This document shows positions 33,043-44,573 of a stretch of DNA of 64,000 nucleotides, piece after piece; position 1 is the first letter of the stretch; each line of letters opens with the position of its first letter. Below the pieces are notes generated by a model that searched no databases, was not told the DNA's origin, and was given only the letters and a program-made list of their open reading frames with translations. Origin of the DNA: Strongylocentrotus purpuratus (taxonomy: Eukaryota > Echinodermata > Echinoidea > Camarodonta > Strongylocentrotidae); NCBI RefSeq assembly GCF_000002235.5, contig NW_022145594.1, forward strand, positions 15,107,001 through 15,171,000, read 5' to 3'. Position numbers and translations under genes: made by a program.

Positions 33043-34900
33043 TCTGTGTGTTAGATATAAGATAACTTCTATGACTTTGTTTACTTTATTTCTTATTTAT
33101 GGTAGCAATAATGTCCAGAAAGTCAAAGAAACTGTCAAGTTTGAAACATCAACAGATAGATAACAAATGAGCTACAACTAAATGTGTACACATTATGAAA
33201 TAAATCAAGGTAAACTCATGTGTACAATAAGTCATAATGATTATACATAACACCATAATGAATTAGGGTATGGGTGTCTATCAATTGAGCAGTTTATAAT
33301 GTAATGTTTGGATGCAAAAGAAACCACAGGTCAAAAACATTACATGGATTCCGAATCGAGTGATGGTATTGTGTTTCTTCTGTCGAGAGACAGAATGATG
33401 TTAACTCATATTCATTTCATAGACTTTAATACACACATTTAATTGATTGAATGCAGTTGTCACCTAAACTTCCCTCGAAAAAAGTGGGTGTGAGGAGAGA
33501 AATTTAAGCAAACCTAAATGTTCAATCGTTTGACTTAGATCTAGCTCTATGTCGAATAAAGGGAATAATGAAAGAGAGAGAGAGAGAGAGAGAGAGATAG
33601 GGAGACACCTTCACACACACACACACACACACCACACACACACACAAAGACGCACACAGTGTGCGCACTCAAAAGTTTTAACTCTGCAGCAAAAAACTAC
33701 CCCAACGGTGACTGACCCGATTATTGATTTTAAGTCGAGAAACAACTTCAAGATATGTATTAAGACAATTACCCTTTGGAAAACCACCCCGAAAAATTAC
33801 CAGCCAGAAAACTACCCTAAGGACAATAACTCCCCGGAGAAATACCCCATAAGTTCTTCCCCCCAGAACAATCCCCCCCCCCCCCCCCCCCCCCGTCGGA
33901 CAACAAAGGACAGTCACCCCAGAAAGAGATCAGATCCAGTTAGGCAAAACGATCTTTGTAGATGGTACAATAAAAACCGGTGCAACATTTCAATATATTC
34001 AACTTTTTGATATTATTCGAACGAATATATTTGGATTCAGTTCCTTTTTGTTTCCTTAAACGACTACAAACAACGTAAACGATTGGAATTAAACTTTTTA
34101 ACATACTGGTAATCAACCTGTTATTTTAGCTTTATCATGAAGCGCCATCTCTCGATTGGGGTAAGTTTTGGAATTTACGAGATTGAATAAAAGGGTGATG
34201 CAATATTGTTGTGTATCCAGAGAGGAAATGAGAATGGTACATAATTAAGTAATATGAAACATATTGTATAATATGTTGACTTACAGTATAATTACACTGT
34301 AAAGCAGATGTAATGTATACAGCTTTAAGTTTAGTTACGAGTCTCGATACATTAAGAAAGGAAAACTTGTTCGGCATGTTATTCTAATCCAGGAAAGAAA
34401 AAAATAGAGAATGATAAAAAAGGTAGAATGCACATCGGTGTATGGTGTATTGTACCTTATATATTTGATTACTTTGTTCCAGGAAAAAAGAGACCTTTGA
34501 TTTTTCGACAGCAACGGTTGAAAATGTAACCCTTGATTTTGTGTTACTTTGGCAAACTGTTTATACTGTAGTCTATCATTCTACGATGCATTTGATAATG
34601 CTTAAGGTGAGCTACATCTTCAAATTATCAGTCGAAAATATGATGCCAGACGAGATGTTAGAATAGTGAAAAGATGAAAAGCTTGGGATTCATTTGAAAT
34701 CACGTATATATCATGAACATGCCTAAATAATGTTAGAGCTATTAGTTCCGCATTTACTAAAGGGTTCTGATACTATTTTGCTTCAGATTAAACTCCATCA
34801 ACGTTTATCATTCTTGACTTAAAAGTTCAGGAATGTACCACGTAGATATATATTCATTTCGACACAATGTAATATACTTTGAATTCTAGAGAGATTGCAT
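32900..34900. other. Noncoding tract with microsatellites
   Basis: TA repeats (33,012-33,040), GA (33,572-33,598), CA (33,614-33,646) and a C-rich block (33,790-33,895) whose reverse complement resembles the minisatellite at 45,953-46,350. No kinase exon was found upstream on the minus strand. Confidence 0.5.
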
Positions 34901-34910
34901 TGAATAGTAT

Positions 34911-35070
34911 AGTAATAATGACTCCTTTGAGAGACTTAGTTGCTTTTATACGCTCAAGGGGAGGTTACAATCGAGCTATTGCCCGAGGCTTGCCGAGGGC
35001 AATAGCTCGATTGTAACCTTCCCGAGTGTGTATACAAACAACTGTGTCTCTCAAAGCAGTCATTAATACT
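34911..35070. mobile_element. Small palindromic element with perfect core
   Basis: A 23-bp perfect inverted repeat (34,962-34,984 against 34,997-35,019) has a 12-base loop. It is flanked by imperfect arms out to TAATGACT / AGTCATTA, so the whole element is about 160 bp. Confidence 0.75.
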
Positions 35071-35169
35071 TTTATATACCGAAAAGAGTCATAGAATACA
35101 TGTGCGACTTACCAATCATGATAATCAAGTTTGTTTACGCTAGACCTAGTCAATGGTGTGTCTGCCTGC

Positions 35170-35573
35170 GGGGCCGGGGGGGGGGCTATTTTTTTCCTTC
35201 CCAAACAGGTTTGCCAATGCTTATATTTCCGGTCATCTGATTGGCTGATATGTTACGTCATTAACAATGACGTAACCGTTAGGGTGAGTGATAGGGTTAT
35301 ATAAATCATGCAGAATCGCTTTTCATTAACCCATCGTTGGCTCAATCGGTAAGGTCAGCGTAATACAATCTTAGAGTTGTGGGTTCAAGTCTCAGTTTAT
35401 TCAGTTTGTTTGCCTCTATAAATAGTGAGGCAAAGCAATACATAATCAAAGTCTAATTGGTAGTGAACTCTTACCAAGCTGCTAATGACGTAGAACATAT
35501 CAGCCATTGAGAAGAACGGAAATATAAGAAATTGCAAACCTGTTTGGGAATAAAAAAATTGCGGCCGGGGGAC
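35170..35573. mobile_element. Inverted-repeat element enclosing a tRNA-like sequence
   Basis: Arms at about 35,170-35,265 and 35,485-35,573 are imperfect inverted copies (CCCAAACAGGTTTGC and its complement; GGCTGATATGTT with ATGACGT). The centre (about 35,333-35,400) has TGGCTCAATCGGTAAGG and GGTTCAAGTCT, good A- and B-box matches. Confidence 0.65.
35333..35400 (+). repeat. tRNA-like pseudo-sequence
   Basis: D-arm/A-box-like TGGCTCAATCGG and T-arm/B-box-like GGTTCAAGTCT lie at roughly tRNA spacing. I could not form a convincing acceptor stem or anticodon loop, so a SINE head or tRNA pseudogene is more likely than a gene. Confidence 0.4.
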
Positions 35574-37168
35574 TTCGATCCACGTCCATAGACTTAGCAC
35601 GCAAACGTGTGTGTACACTATGAATGAGAGGGGACTTTGATTCGCACGCACATATCCGGTAATCCCGGTAACTGGAATTTTGCCGGGATTTTACCGATTT
35701 ACTCTATAACTATTACATGGGTTTGGCATGTTTCGTTTATTTACGGGAATGGCTAAAACTACGACTGCAATTTCGACCAATCAGATGGCTAGATTTCTTA
35801 AGTGATGTATATAATTACCTTTGATGTCTGGGTGATGCTAGTCAAACCGTAGTCTGCTATTTTACAAATCTTGTTTTTGGACATCAGCAGCAGCGATGCA
35901 TTTTTAATGAGTAAAGTCTTCGTGAACGAGGATGAGGTCAATCGCATAGCTAGCTAAGCGTCCTTTTGCCCGCCAGTTTTAACTGCAACAACTTGATACT
36001 TCACCAACAAAAGTTGAAAATGGATTCAAGCAACGTGCAGGATGCCAGTGACGTAAGTTAATTTAGAATAACAAGTTTCGTTGCTATTAAATTGTGGTTT
36101 TTCAAAACTATTCATCAACAGAGGAGCTTACAATTTTGCTTTTGTTATGGCTCATCGCCAAGTTTTCGTGGTGGGTTTGCTGCGCCTGTGCATAGTCTAT
36201 GAACGTGCGCGGCGAATACATTGCTATCTACATTAGATGTTAAGATGGCACACACTGTTTCAAAAACCGGTCACCATTTTTGTTGGATATTTGAGTAAAA
36301 TATGTAATCAGAATAATACTTTTCTAATTTCAAGACTCACCGATGTTTCTATCAAAAGGTACAGCCCCTCAAAAACTCTACAATATTCATAGCATTTTGG
36401 TCAGAATGGACAAAAAAGTGGTTCACGCCAGCCCAAGACAAGTTAGGCCTATCAATATCATTTTTTGCTCAACAAGACAACAGCTGCATTCTAAATGGGC
36501 CTATAATAATAGCGTAGGCCTAGGCCTAGATCTAGATCTAGGTCTAATGCATAAGGCCCAGAATCTAGGCGATATGCAAAACGTGGGGGAAGGGTATTTT
36601 CAAACTTAAACCGTAGAATGTGATCCTCATTTATTGAGTAGGGTCTAGCCTAGGCCTAGTCAGGCCTATCACCTTATAGAGATCTCTAGACTAGATCTAG
36701 ACCCTAACTAGATCTATAGGCTAAGCCTAAGGGCACAACCAGCCGAGTAAATATTCATAATTGAATGACATACGCCCTTATTAAGACTAAAACAAGAACA
36801 ACAACAACGAGGCAATCTCCCCCCCCCCCCCCCCAGTCAGACTCAGACTTTCCGTTAATGCCCGGTATGAATCGTTATGACAATGGAAGAGAAAAAAATC
36901 AATTAGGTCTAGGCTAGATCTAGTCTAGGGTCTAGATCTAATAAATAAATAAAAATAGTCTGCGGATTAAGTGGATTGGAACTGGAAAATGATGAATTTT
37001 CCCACTGATCTATTGTTGTTTTTGTTTTAAATTTCAGAAGAGAAGAAAGCCCTGGGAGGACCATGAGGTGACGGCCCTCTGCAGCTTCGTGGGCTCCCAC
37101 GCATCCCGTCTTTTTGGGAGTGCACGTACGTTTCTCATAGACTCGCGTACGTGCGCTTAGTGTGCGAT

Positions 37169-39128
37169 GCCATGCTTGCTATGACGTCACTCGTAAACAG
37201 TTAAAATGCAAAGCCGAACATAACATTATGCTAATATAATTACCTCACTCTTAACCCCCTAACCAATCAAATACAAGTAAAAATATGGAAAGAAAAGTTC
37301 CCCTACCCCCAAATGAATATTCATATTGCCAATTTGATACATAGTTTTCAAATAATCATTGAAGATAACTTGACGTATATTCAAATTTTAATGGACCATA
37401 ATTTTGGCAAAAATCACTGAAATTTACATTTTGTTGTAAGGTTGTAGCAAATTTATTATAAACTCTTCATCTCAATTTTTGTGTGACGTAATATTTTTAA
37501 AGCATATGAGTGAGGATGTTTCCTGAAATAGTCCATTGACCTTATTTTCGTTCCAGTTTTTTTTTTGGCATTATGGCCTAAGTTTGAACACGAGAGACTT
37601 TGAGGTATTTTTTAATTCATCGGCGCTAAGCGCATTTCGAGGCCGTGCGCGTCGGGGTGGAGATTTTGTCCCGCATTGTATCAAGGATGCGTGATTTGCG
37701 TGCTTTTGATAACTAGCATGCCATTGTGTATACAGCAGCGGTAAGTGAATCCTAGTCGGTCATATTCATATTGATCCTGAAAGGCCTAGTTAGATCTACA
37801 GTTGACCGAGAGCATCTCATTATAGCTATTATAGACTCTAGAAGATAGTCTCTAGATTTTGTTGTTTTTTCTTTAATTTATTAAACTTTGCTTCAATTAA
37901 TCTTAAGCCATGTTTATCAATTTATTGTGCAGACTCCTTATTTATCAACATACTGAATAAGGGCTGCATGAAGAGCTCAATAGCTTTACACATTTAGGCC
38001 TCTAATTTAAACTGTTTTACTTGCTACAAAATGCTAGACAATTTTAATGTTGAAAAATGATGAATTTAGTTTACACCTTTCAGGTAGATCTATTCCTTCA
38101 TGAAAAAAAAAATAGATAGGATCTAGAGTCTAGATTTCTCATAATCTCGAAAGAATTTTTTTTCTTGGAGGAGTCTGCGCAATAAATTGATAATCATGGC
38201 TTTAATTTATATTTTCCACTAGAGTCAAGACTTTAGCTCCACTCTAGATCTAGAGACGAGATCTATAACTAGGTTTAAATCTAGACTAGGAATAGGATCT
38301 ATTATTATTTTCTCATGCAGAAACAAATTCCACAACTTGCAGGGGTCTAGATATGTTAAATCAAATACAACTTTTGATTTTGTGCCCAGTTAACAATCAC
38401 CAAGGCCAAGCAAAGTTTAATAAATTAAAGAAAAACAACAAAATCTAGAGACTATCTTCTAACGTCTATTATAGCTATAATGAGATGTTCTCGGTCAACT
38501 GTAGATCTAACTAGGCCTTTCAGGATCAATATGAATATGACCGACTAGGATTCACGTACCGCTGCTGTATACACAATGGCATGCTAGTTATCAAAAGCAC
38601 GCAAATCACGCATCCTTGATACAATGCGGGACAAAATCTCCACCCCGACGCGCACGGCCTCGAAATGCGCTTAGCGCCGATGAATTAAAAAATACCTCAA
38701 AGTCTCTCGTGTTCAAACTTATGCCATAATGCCAAAAAAAAATGGAACGAAAATAAGGTCAAAGGACTATTTCAGGAAACATCCTCATTCATATGCTTTA
38801 AAAATATTACGTCACACAAAAATTGAGATGAAGAGTTTATAATAAATTTGCTACAACCTTACAACAAAATGTAAATTTCAGTGATTTTTGCCAAAATTAT
38901 GGTCCATTAAAATTTGAATAAACGTCAAGTTATTTTCAATGATTATTTGAAAACTATGTATCAAATTGGCAATATGAATATTCATTTGGGGTAGGGGAAC
39001 TTTCCTTTCCATATTTTTACTTGTATTTGATTGGTTGGCGGGTAAAGAGTGAGGTAATTATATTAGCATAATGTTATGTTCGGCTTTGCATTTTAACTGT
39101 TTACGAGTGACGTCATAGCAAGCATGGC
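37169..39128. mobile_element. Large inverted-repeat element inside a Myb-domain exon
   Basis: The left arm 37,169-37,893 and right arm 38,408-39,128 are about 720 bp each and nearly identical in inverted orientation, with a 514-bp spacer. Outer ends read GCCATGCTTGCTATGACGTC and its complement. Just outside, both flanks carry ACGTACGT (at about 37,125 and 39,155), a possible 8-bp target duplication. No transposase is encoded. Confidence 0.85.
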
Positions 39129-39904
39129 ACCGCCAACCAAGCGCGCACAGGCGACGTACGTGAGTGGCGGGAGGGGAAGTTTGGGCGTGGAGCGCCAAAA
39201 GACGGATGCGTGGGAGGAGTGCCGGAGGCACATTGTTGCAGCCGGGGGTCGCCCAGACAGGTCATGGCCGAAGATGAGGAAAAAATGGCAGGACTTGGCC
39301 TCTAAGGCCAAAAATACTCAACACAAAGGAGGCGGCAAGTGCATGGAACTGGTAGGTGTCTCTTGATTTATTTCACAATATGTACAACACATAGACTTCT
39401 AGATCTAGATCTACATCTAGACCCTAGTAATTAAAAATTTAAACTAATAATAAAATCAGACTGTCATGTCTAAAAGGAGAAAGGCTCTTGTGGGTAAGTG
39501 ACAAGAAGTATAAGGAAGTAAGGAAACCACCATGCACTAATTTTATTAGATTTGTATCATTCTGGGATTTTGTTTTAAAAATAATTATTTTTAAAAAAAG
39601 TACATAATTATTCCTTTTACACTTGAAAAAGGTTAATTGACTGATCCATGGAATGTCTTCTCATGCAAATCTCAATGTATGTTATATGATCTATGTTAGC
39701 AATCAAATTCCTTTAGGATAGTACATGAGAAACACTTCAAGATGGAATTGTCTTCTGTGAATAATTTGTATTTAAAGTCGCCTTCGTGATATTGACTATT
39801 GACTTTAAATTCATATTTTACATTGGTATTTTGATAAAATCAACATTGTATCACATAAACTCTAATTGATATACATGTACATGCATTTCTCTCAACTGTC
39901 ACAG

Positions 39905-40008
39905 GTGGAGGAGGCTTTGTGCCACCCCACAAACTCTATGAGCTGGTGTTGCAGGCACTGCCTGATGAGCTCAGGGACGGCATAGCTCCCATCGAAATGG
40001 CTGAAACT
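39905..40008 (+). CDS. Exon of the plus-strand Myb-type gene
   Basis: After CACAG, in the frame starting with two bases, it reads GGGFVPPHKLYELVLQAL, then GIAPIEMAET, with a gtaagt donor. It resembles the GGG(P)P linker and helix after the Myb domain in Harbinger accessory proteins. The upstream exon ends in a phase that does not match, another sign of decay. Confidence 0.6.
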
Positions 40009-40591
40009 GTAAGTGAATGAGAATCGTCTGCTGAGAGCCAAAAGTACATGCACTAACTACGTTATTGTTTATAGAGTTAGTGCCATTCTGGCTCTGAATA
40101 TGTCAAAAATCTTTCAACTCTTGAAGTAAATAATACACCTATTTACTTTTATTACAATAGATGTTAATTCAAAATTGAAACAAAGTTCCAGTTATTATGA
40201 AAGCATCATATGCTTCATGAATTTGCAGTCCCCCCCCCCCCCCCAAACAACACCAGTAGTTAAAGTATGTTAAAACATAATATTCCCAGCTCCTAGCTGT
40301 AGTACATTGTTGTAAAAGAATGAATAACAAGAATAACTGCCCATTATATTGAGTGACTTGGAGGAATAATCAACAAAATAAATTGCTACTTGAAACTAAC
40401 AACTTCACTTGAAACTTAAAATGCAAACTTTCAACAGCAAACTGCAACTGACTCAAACAAAGCCCAAGAAGTACATGTGTACCCAATACAAGAGGTCAAG
40501 GTGTATAATGCTTCTTAATTCCACGAAATGACTCGGTGACTAAGAGAAAGATTTGATTCACACATGTATTCATGATTTTTCATATTTCTAG

Positions 40592-40636
40592 GCCCCATCA
40601 AGTGGATCACACAAGAACGGTGTAGAAGTTGTTAAG
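40592..40636 (+). CDS. Small exon of the plus-strand Myb-type gene
   Basis: 45 nt, phase 0-0, TTTCTAG acceptor, GTTAAG|gtaaga donor, reads APSSGSHKNGVEVVK. Confidence 0.5.
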
Positions 40637-41187
40637 GTAAGATTATCAATAAAAAGAGGGTCTACAAGTACATTAAATTTGCATCTACTCTTGCTGTTAA
40701 TTTTATGAATTAGATCATAGCAAGGCATAATTTTTATCTTCTTCAAAATTCCACTTTGAATGCTAATTATGCTAAAGCATATCCATAAAGAGTACAAGTT
40801 TTAAACGATCTTCATAGTGCTGTTGAAGTGTGAGTGTGTCCCGGGGGAGGGGGTCGGGGGGGGGGTTGTGATGCTTCTTCATAAAATGCAAACATTTTAA
40901 CCTTTTTTTTCGGGGGAAAGGGTGGAATAGACCTTATCTCTTCTTACTTCATCTTTGGGATGTCAATGTCCTTTAATACAAAAGAAACCTAATTATGGAA
41001 GCTGTGGTGTAATTTCATTTTTTTTACACATGGGCCTGATGTAAGGATTTTTTCTTTTCTAGAAGGGGGTGGGGTGGATGTGTAGTAAGATGTGCTTAAA
41101 TGCATAGACTATACCTTTGATATACAAAGTGACTAAAACAATAAACATAATAGAATAACACTATATGGTCTTGCGTTTTCCTTCCAG

Positions 41188-41259
41188 CAACATGCAGAAG
41201 TTTCTGTAGTACCAGCTACTGTGACTTCATCACAAACATCTCAAGAAAATGTAAGGAAG
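41188..41259 (+). CDS. Exon of the plus-strand Myb-type gene (paralog on minus strand)
   Basis: 72 nt, phase 0-0, with a TTCCAG acceptor and a GGAAG|gtaaga donor. It reads QHAEVSVVPATVTSSQ and ends ENVRK. The minus-strand exon 49,106-49,183 is clearly homologous (QHTALS...VPATVTSLQ...TVRK), which shows that both belong to the same gene family. Confidence 0.7.
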
Positions 41260-41361
41260 GTAAGATTCAGTTTTCCATGATCAATGTTGCTCTCTCTCTC
41301 TCTCTCTCTTTTTCTCTCCTTTTCCCCTTTCTCTCTCTAGTTCTCCCTCTCATATTATATT

Positions 41362-42463
41362 CACGCAAAAAACTGAGGTGCTAAATGTTGGGTGCTGAGT
41401 GAGATTCTGCACTTGAAGTGCCAAAATCAGCACTTGACGGGTTAACTTTAACAAGGAAACCGAAACGTGCTGAATATTTGAGTGCAGAAAACGAGTGCTA
41501 TAACAATATGCAGCACTTAACATCGAGTGCTGACTGCATAACCTGATCTGATTGGTCGGTTAGTATAATAGCTGTTACCTTGTGAATATTTGTTTTTGAA
41601 TCAAATTCAGCTAAGAGATTCTTACATTCTTCATTCTCCAGGTCAATACCCAAGGCCTCAAAAGTCTGAATAACTTTGCTCCTTAAACTGTCAACAACAT
41701 CAGTATTCAAAGCTGTTGCAGCAGATAACACTCTGTTTGTCATAGCATGGGTCATGTTGGTGTTTGATAAAAGAGAACCAATGAAAAATGCAGCTGGTCT
41801 CACTATGAACATGTCAGACAATGAAAGCGGACAAAATATACAGTTCCTCAGGTAGACAAAGGAACATCCCTTGACTGCTATTATGTAAAATGTGTAGAAC
41901 AGGTGAATATGCATGTGACACCTGTTCTACACATTTTTACATAATAGCAGTGAAGGGATGTTCCTTTGTCTACCTAAGGAACTGTATATTTTGTCCGCTT
42001 TCATTGTCTGACATGTTCATAGTGAGACCAGCTGCATTTTTCATTGGTTCTCTTTTATCAAACACCAACATGACCCATGCTATGACAAACAGAGTGTTAT
42101 CTGCTGCAACAGCTTTGAATACTGATGTTGTTGACAGTTTAAGGAGCAAAGTTATTCAGACTTTTGAGGCCTTGGGTATTGACCTGGAGAATGAAGAATG
42201 TAAGAATCTCTTAGCTGAATTTGATTCAAAAACAAATATTCACAAGGTAACAGCTAGTATACTAACCGACCAATCAGATCAGGTTATGCAGTCAGCACTC
42301 GATGTTAAGTGCTGCATATTGTTATAGCACTCGTTTTCTGCACTCAAATATTCAGCACGTTTCGGTTTCCTTGTTAAAGTTAACCCGTCAAGTGCTGATT
42401 TTGGCACTTCAAGTGCAGAATCTCACTCAGCACCCAACATTTAGCACCTCAGTTTTTTGCGTG
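41362..42463. mobile_element. Large foldback (palindromic) transposon, copy 1
   Basis: Two arms of about 545 bp (41,362-41,905 and 41,919-42,463) are near-perfect inverted copies around a 13-base loop. Termini are CACGCAAAAAACTGAGG and its complement. Each arm contains the same open exon-like segment (read outward-to-inward on opposite strands) ending in AAG|gtaaca. The outer 150 bp are built from repeats of AGCACTT/AAGTGC words. It starts 100 bases after the last exon of the plus-strand Myb gene. Confidence 0.9.
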
Positions 42464-43008
42464 TAACTACTTAAAATAATAAGCCTTTTAATAAAATTCA
42501 TAACCATATTGGGTAAAACTAATAATAACTTTCAATTATGTAAAAACGTATTATGATGTCACATCCCATACAAACCTATGTTATCCGATACACCGAGTTT
42601 TTCATATAGTGCTCTTTCCCTGCAGCTACAAAACGCTTCACAATCCGCCCCATATCTACTATAAGAACCACTTAAAAATGGGAACAAAAACCAGTGAAGC
42701 CAATATAATCGTACATTAATCCGGGCTCCCTAATTACATTATTTGTCATTCTGAAGTTTCTTGAAGGAACATAGGTGTGCATTAATGAGGTGGGTAGATT
42801 TGTCCACAACCTTCCAGCAACAGAAGGAAAATCACCTTAAATACGTTTCTTGGAGAGCGAGGGCAACCACAAGGAACTTCAAAAAGTTATAACTATTTTG
42901 ATATGTTTCATTCGGTAACCACATTGATACAATATTACCTTCTCTGCCACCTGTTGCATATTTCCTGATATTAAATTAATCAGTAAAACTCATTGTTTCT
43001 CTTTGCAG
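42464..43008. other. Noncoding, between foldback element and kinase fragment
   Basis: No N-lobe kinase exon or other feature could be recognised. Confidence 0.5.
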
Positions 43009-43214
43009 CTTTCATCGTTTATGAATACGTTCTTTACGGCACTCTTCTGACGTACCTGTAAACCAATGCAGGCAAGACGCGGTCATCGTATCGGGTTTAC
43101 GCCAATGTTCGCTCCGTTGTAAGAAGGGTAAATGAACCAGACCTGTTTACATTTGCCTGGCAGATTGCGAAGGGCATGGCATTCCTGTCTTCACAGAAGG
43201 TGACTTCATACGCA

Positions 43215-43655
43215 TAATTTAATTATACAAATTATACAAAATCCTTCTGATCACATACCGTGCCTTGAAGTTCTCCTCGCCACAGTACATCTCTTCTCTA
43301 CTCAACTTTCGCAAGCCTGGTCGTTCTGGTCTGCGTTCTGCCAATACATCAACTCTGATCATCCCTAAGACCAGACGATCATGGGGAGATCGAGCATTTG
43401 CCTCAGCAGCTCCCCTATTGTGGAACAGTCTCCCTAACACACTTAAGGACTGTAAATCAGTAGATAGTTCCAAGGCCAGCCTGAAAACTTATCTAATGGC
43501 CAACTTTAACTAATATCATCTTCTTCTTTTTTATAACCATGTGTAATGTAAGCAAAATTATATCTAAGTATATTATGTAGCTCATTGTAAGAGCCTTGAA
43601 CACCCTTTGGGTGGATATGTTGCGCATTATAAATGTCTGTAATATTATGATAAAG
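43215..43655 (+). mobile_element. LINE 3' fragment, CR1/L2-like
   Basis: It reads YKILLITYRALKFSSPQYI, then GDRAFASAAPLLWNSLP and SLKTYLM to a stop at 43,513. This is the standard C-terminus of CR1/L2-type non-LTR polyproteins, followed by a 3' UTR with GAGCCTTGAACACCC. The fragment is in frame and recent-looking, and it lies in the intron of the kinase fragment. Confidence 0.8.
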
Positions 43656-44224
43656 TTAAAGGTTTCCAAATATTTCCTTGGTGCAATCGAATGTCAAATT
43701 GTCTACCTGGCATTTTCCACATTTTTTAGACATTGTTGCTGGTGCGAAAATTACCGAGAAGACCACACATGTGTTGTCAACGAAATAAATCAAAATTAAA
43801 TCACTTCTCGCTAAAAAGACAAACAAACAAATAACTAAATAGAATTAAAACAAGTAAATTGACTACGCCCATTCGAATCCCGCAAGAAAGGGTTCCCCGC
43901 AGTTGATTCCGGGTATACATAATATCAACGGCAGGCCTCCCCTTCTCGATGTACGTATCATATCTTTAAAATCTGATGTTGTATTAATCGATTTTGTTGA
44001 AATCCACAATATTTTATCTTTAGCAAGGTTAAAGGTGATGAAACCAACGATATAATTGTAGCTTTGGTTATATTTCCTAATTCTATGCTATCAGGCTACA
44101 ATACATCAAATGGGACACATTAAAATATTTGCCTTTGCACTGTTCTTGCAGACCAACTATGTCATTCCATTATTGCTTATGATTTATAAATTATAATATG
44201 TACTCGAATTTATCATCTAAACAG

Positions 44225-44260
44225 ATCGTTCACGGAAATCTGCGCGCCAGCAACGTCCTG
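44225..44260 (+). CDS. Kinase catalytic-loop exon remnant
   Basis: Reads IVHGNLRASNVL in the phase given by the preceding exon, then is cut by the transposon. Compare the tyrosine-kinase consensus HRDLAARNVL. Confidence 0.75.
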
Positions 44261-44573
44261 GGGAGGATTTCACTAACGCGCGCAATGCATCGTTAACCCT
44301 GCGCAGGGGCTTGAACTCATCGCAACCTCACCGAACCCATCGCACATGGACGATGAGTTGCTTATGGATTTCACTAAGCGCCTGCGACGGGTTAACCCGT
44401 CGCTAACTCATCGCAGCTTAGCGGATGCTCAAAGGGTGCTCGCAGAGCTGCGATGAGTTCAAAAACGTAACTTCCTGTCTCAAGGTCAAATACTGGCGCG
44501 AAAACTTTTATAAGTTTTTGTACACCGGTACGGTGTATGGAGGATTTCGGTTGTTTTGCAAGGTATTTTAATC

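Larger units (their letters stand above)
36020..41259 (+). pseudogene. Myb/SANT-like (Harbinger accessory) gene, interrupted
   Basis: Pieces in order are: 36,020-36,052 (start, MDSSNVQDASD), 37,038-about 37,125 (first helix, KRRKPWEDHEVTALCSFV...LFG), about 39,160-39,354 (helices 2-3, DAWEECRRHIV...WPKMRKKWQDLASKAK), 39,905-40,008 (GGGFVPPHKLYELVLQAL), 40,592-40,636 and 41,188-41,259. This is the layout of the Myb/SANT-like DNA-binding protein carried by Harbinger transposons (NAIF1-like). A 1.96-kb inverted-repeat element splits the Myb domain, and the junctions no longer keep a single frame. C-terminal exons are missing; a foldback element begins 100 bases later. The related minus-strand copy at 47,742-49,183 has the C-terminal exons instead. 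Confidence 0.65.
43009..44260 (+). pseudogene. Tyrosine-kinase gene fragment (hinge to catalytic loop), plus strand
   Basis: The first exon, 43,009-43,199, covers the hinge (FIVYEYVLYGTLL), a kinase-insert stretch and helix E (FTFAWQIAKGMAFLSSQK). TAA at 43,059-43,061 interrupts it right after the hinge. The second exon starts at 44,225 after ACAG and reads IVHGNLRASNVL, the catalytic loop. HRDLAARN of active receptor kinases has become HGNLRASN, so the catalytic Asp is Asn and the Arg is Gly. Six codons later the sequence turns into the Harbinger terminus. A 5'-truncated LINE sits in the intron. The stop, the dead loop and the truncation together make this a pseudogene. Confidence 0.75.

Noticed and set aside
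35333..35400. Functional tRNA gene
   Set aside because: A- and B-box words are present but no acceptor stem or anticodon arm could be formed by eye.
41498..42327. Two nearly identical 138-145 codon proteins on opposite strands as host genes
   Set aside because: They are the two arms of one palindromic element and recur at 49,682-50,098; treated as transposon exon copies.
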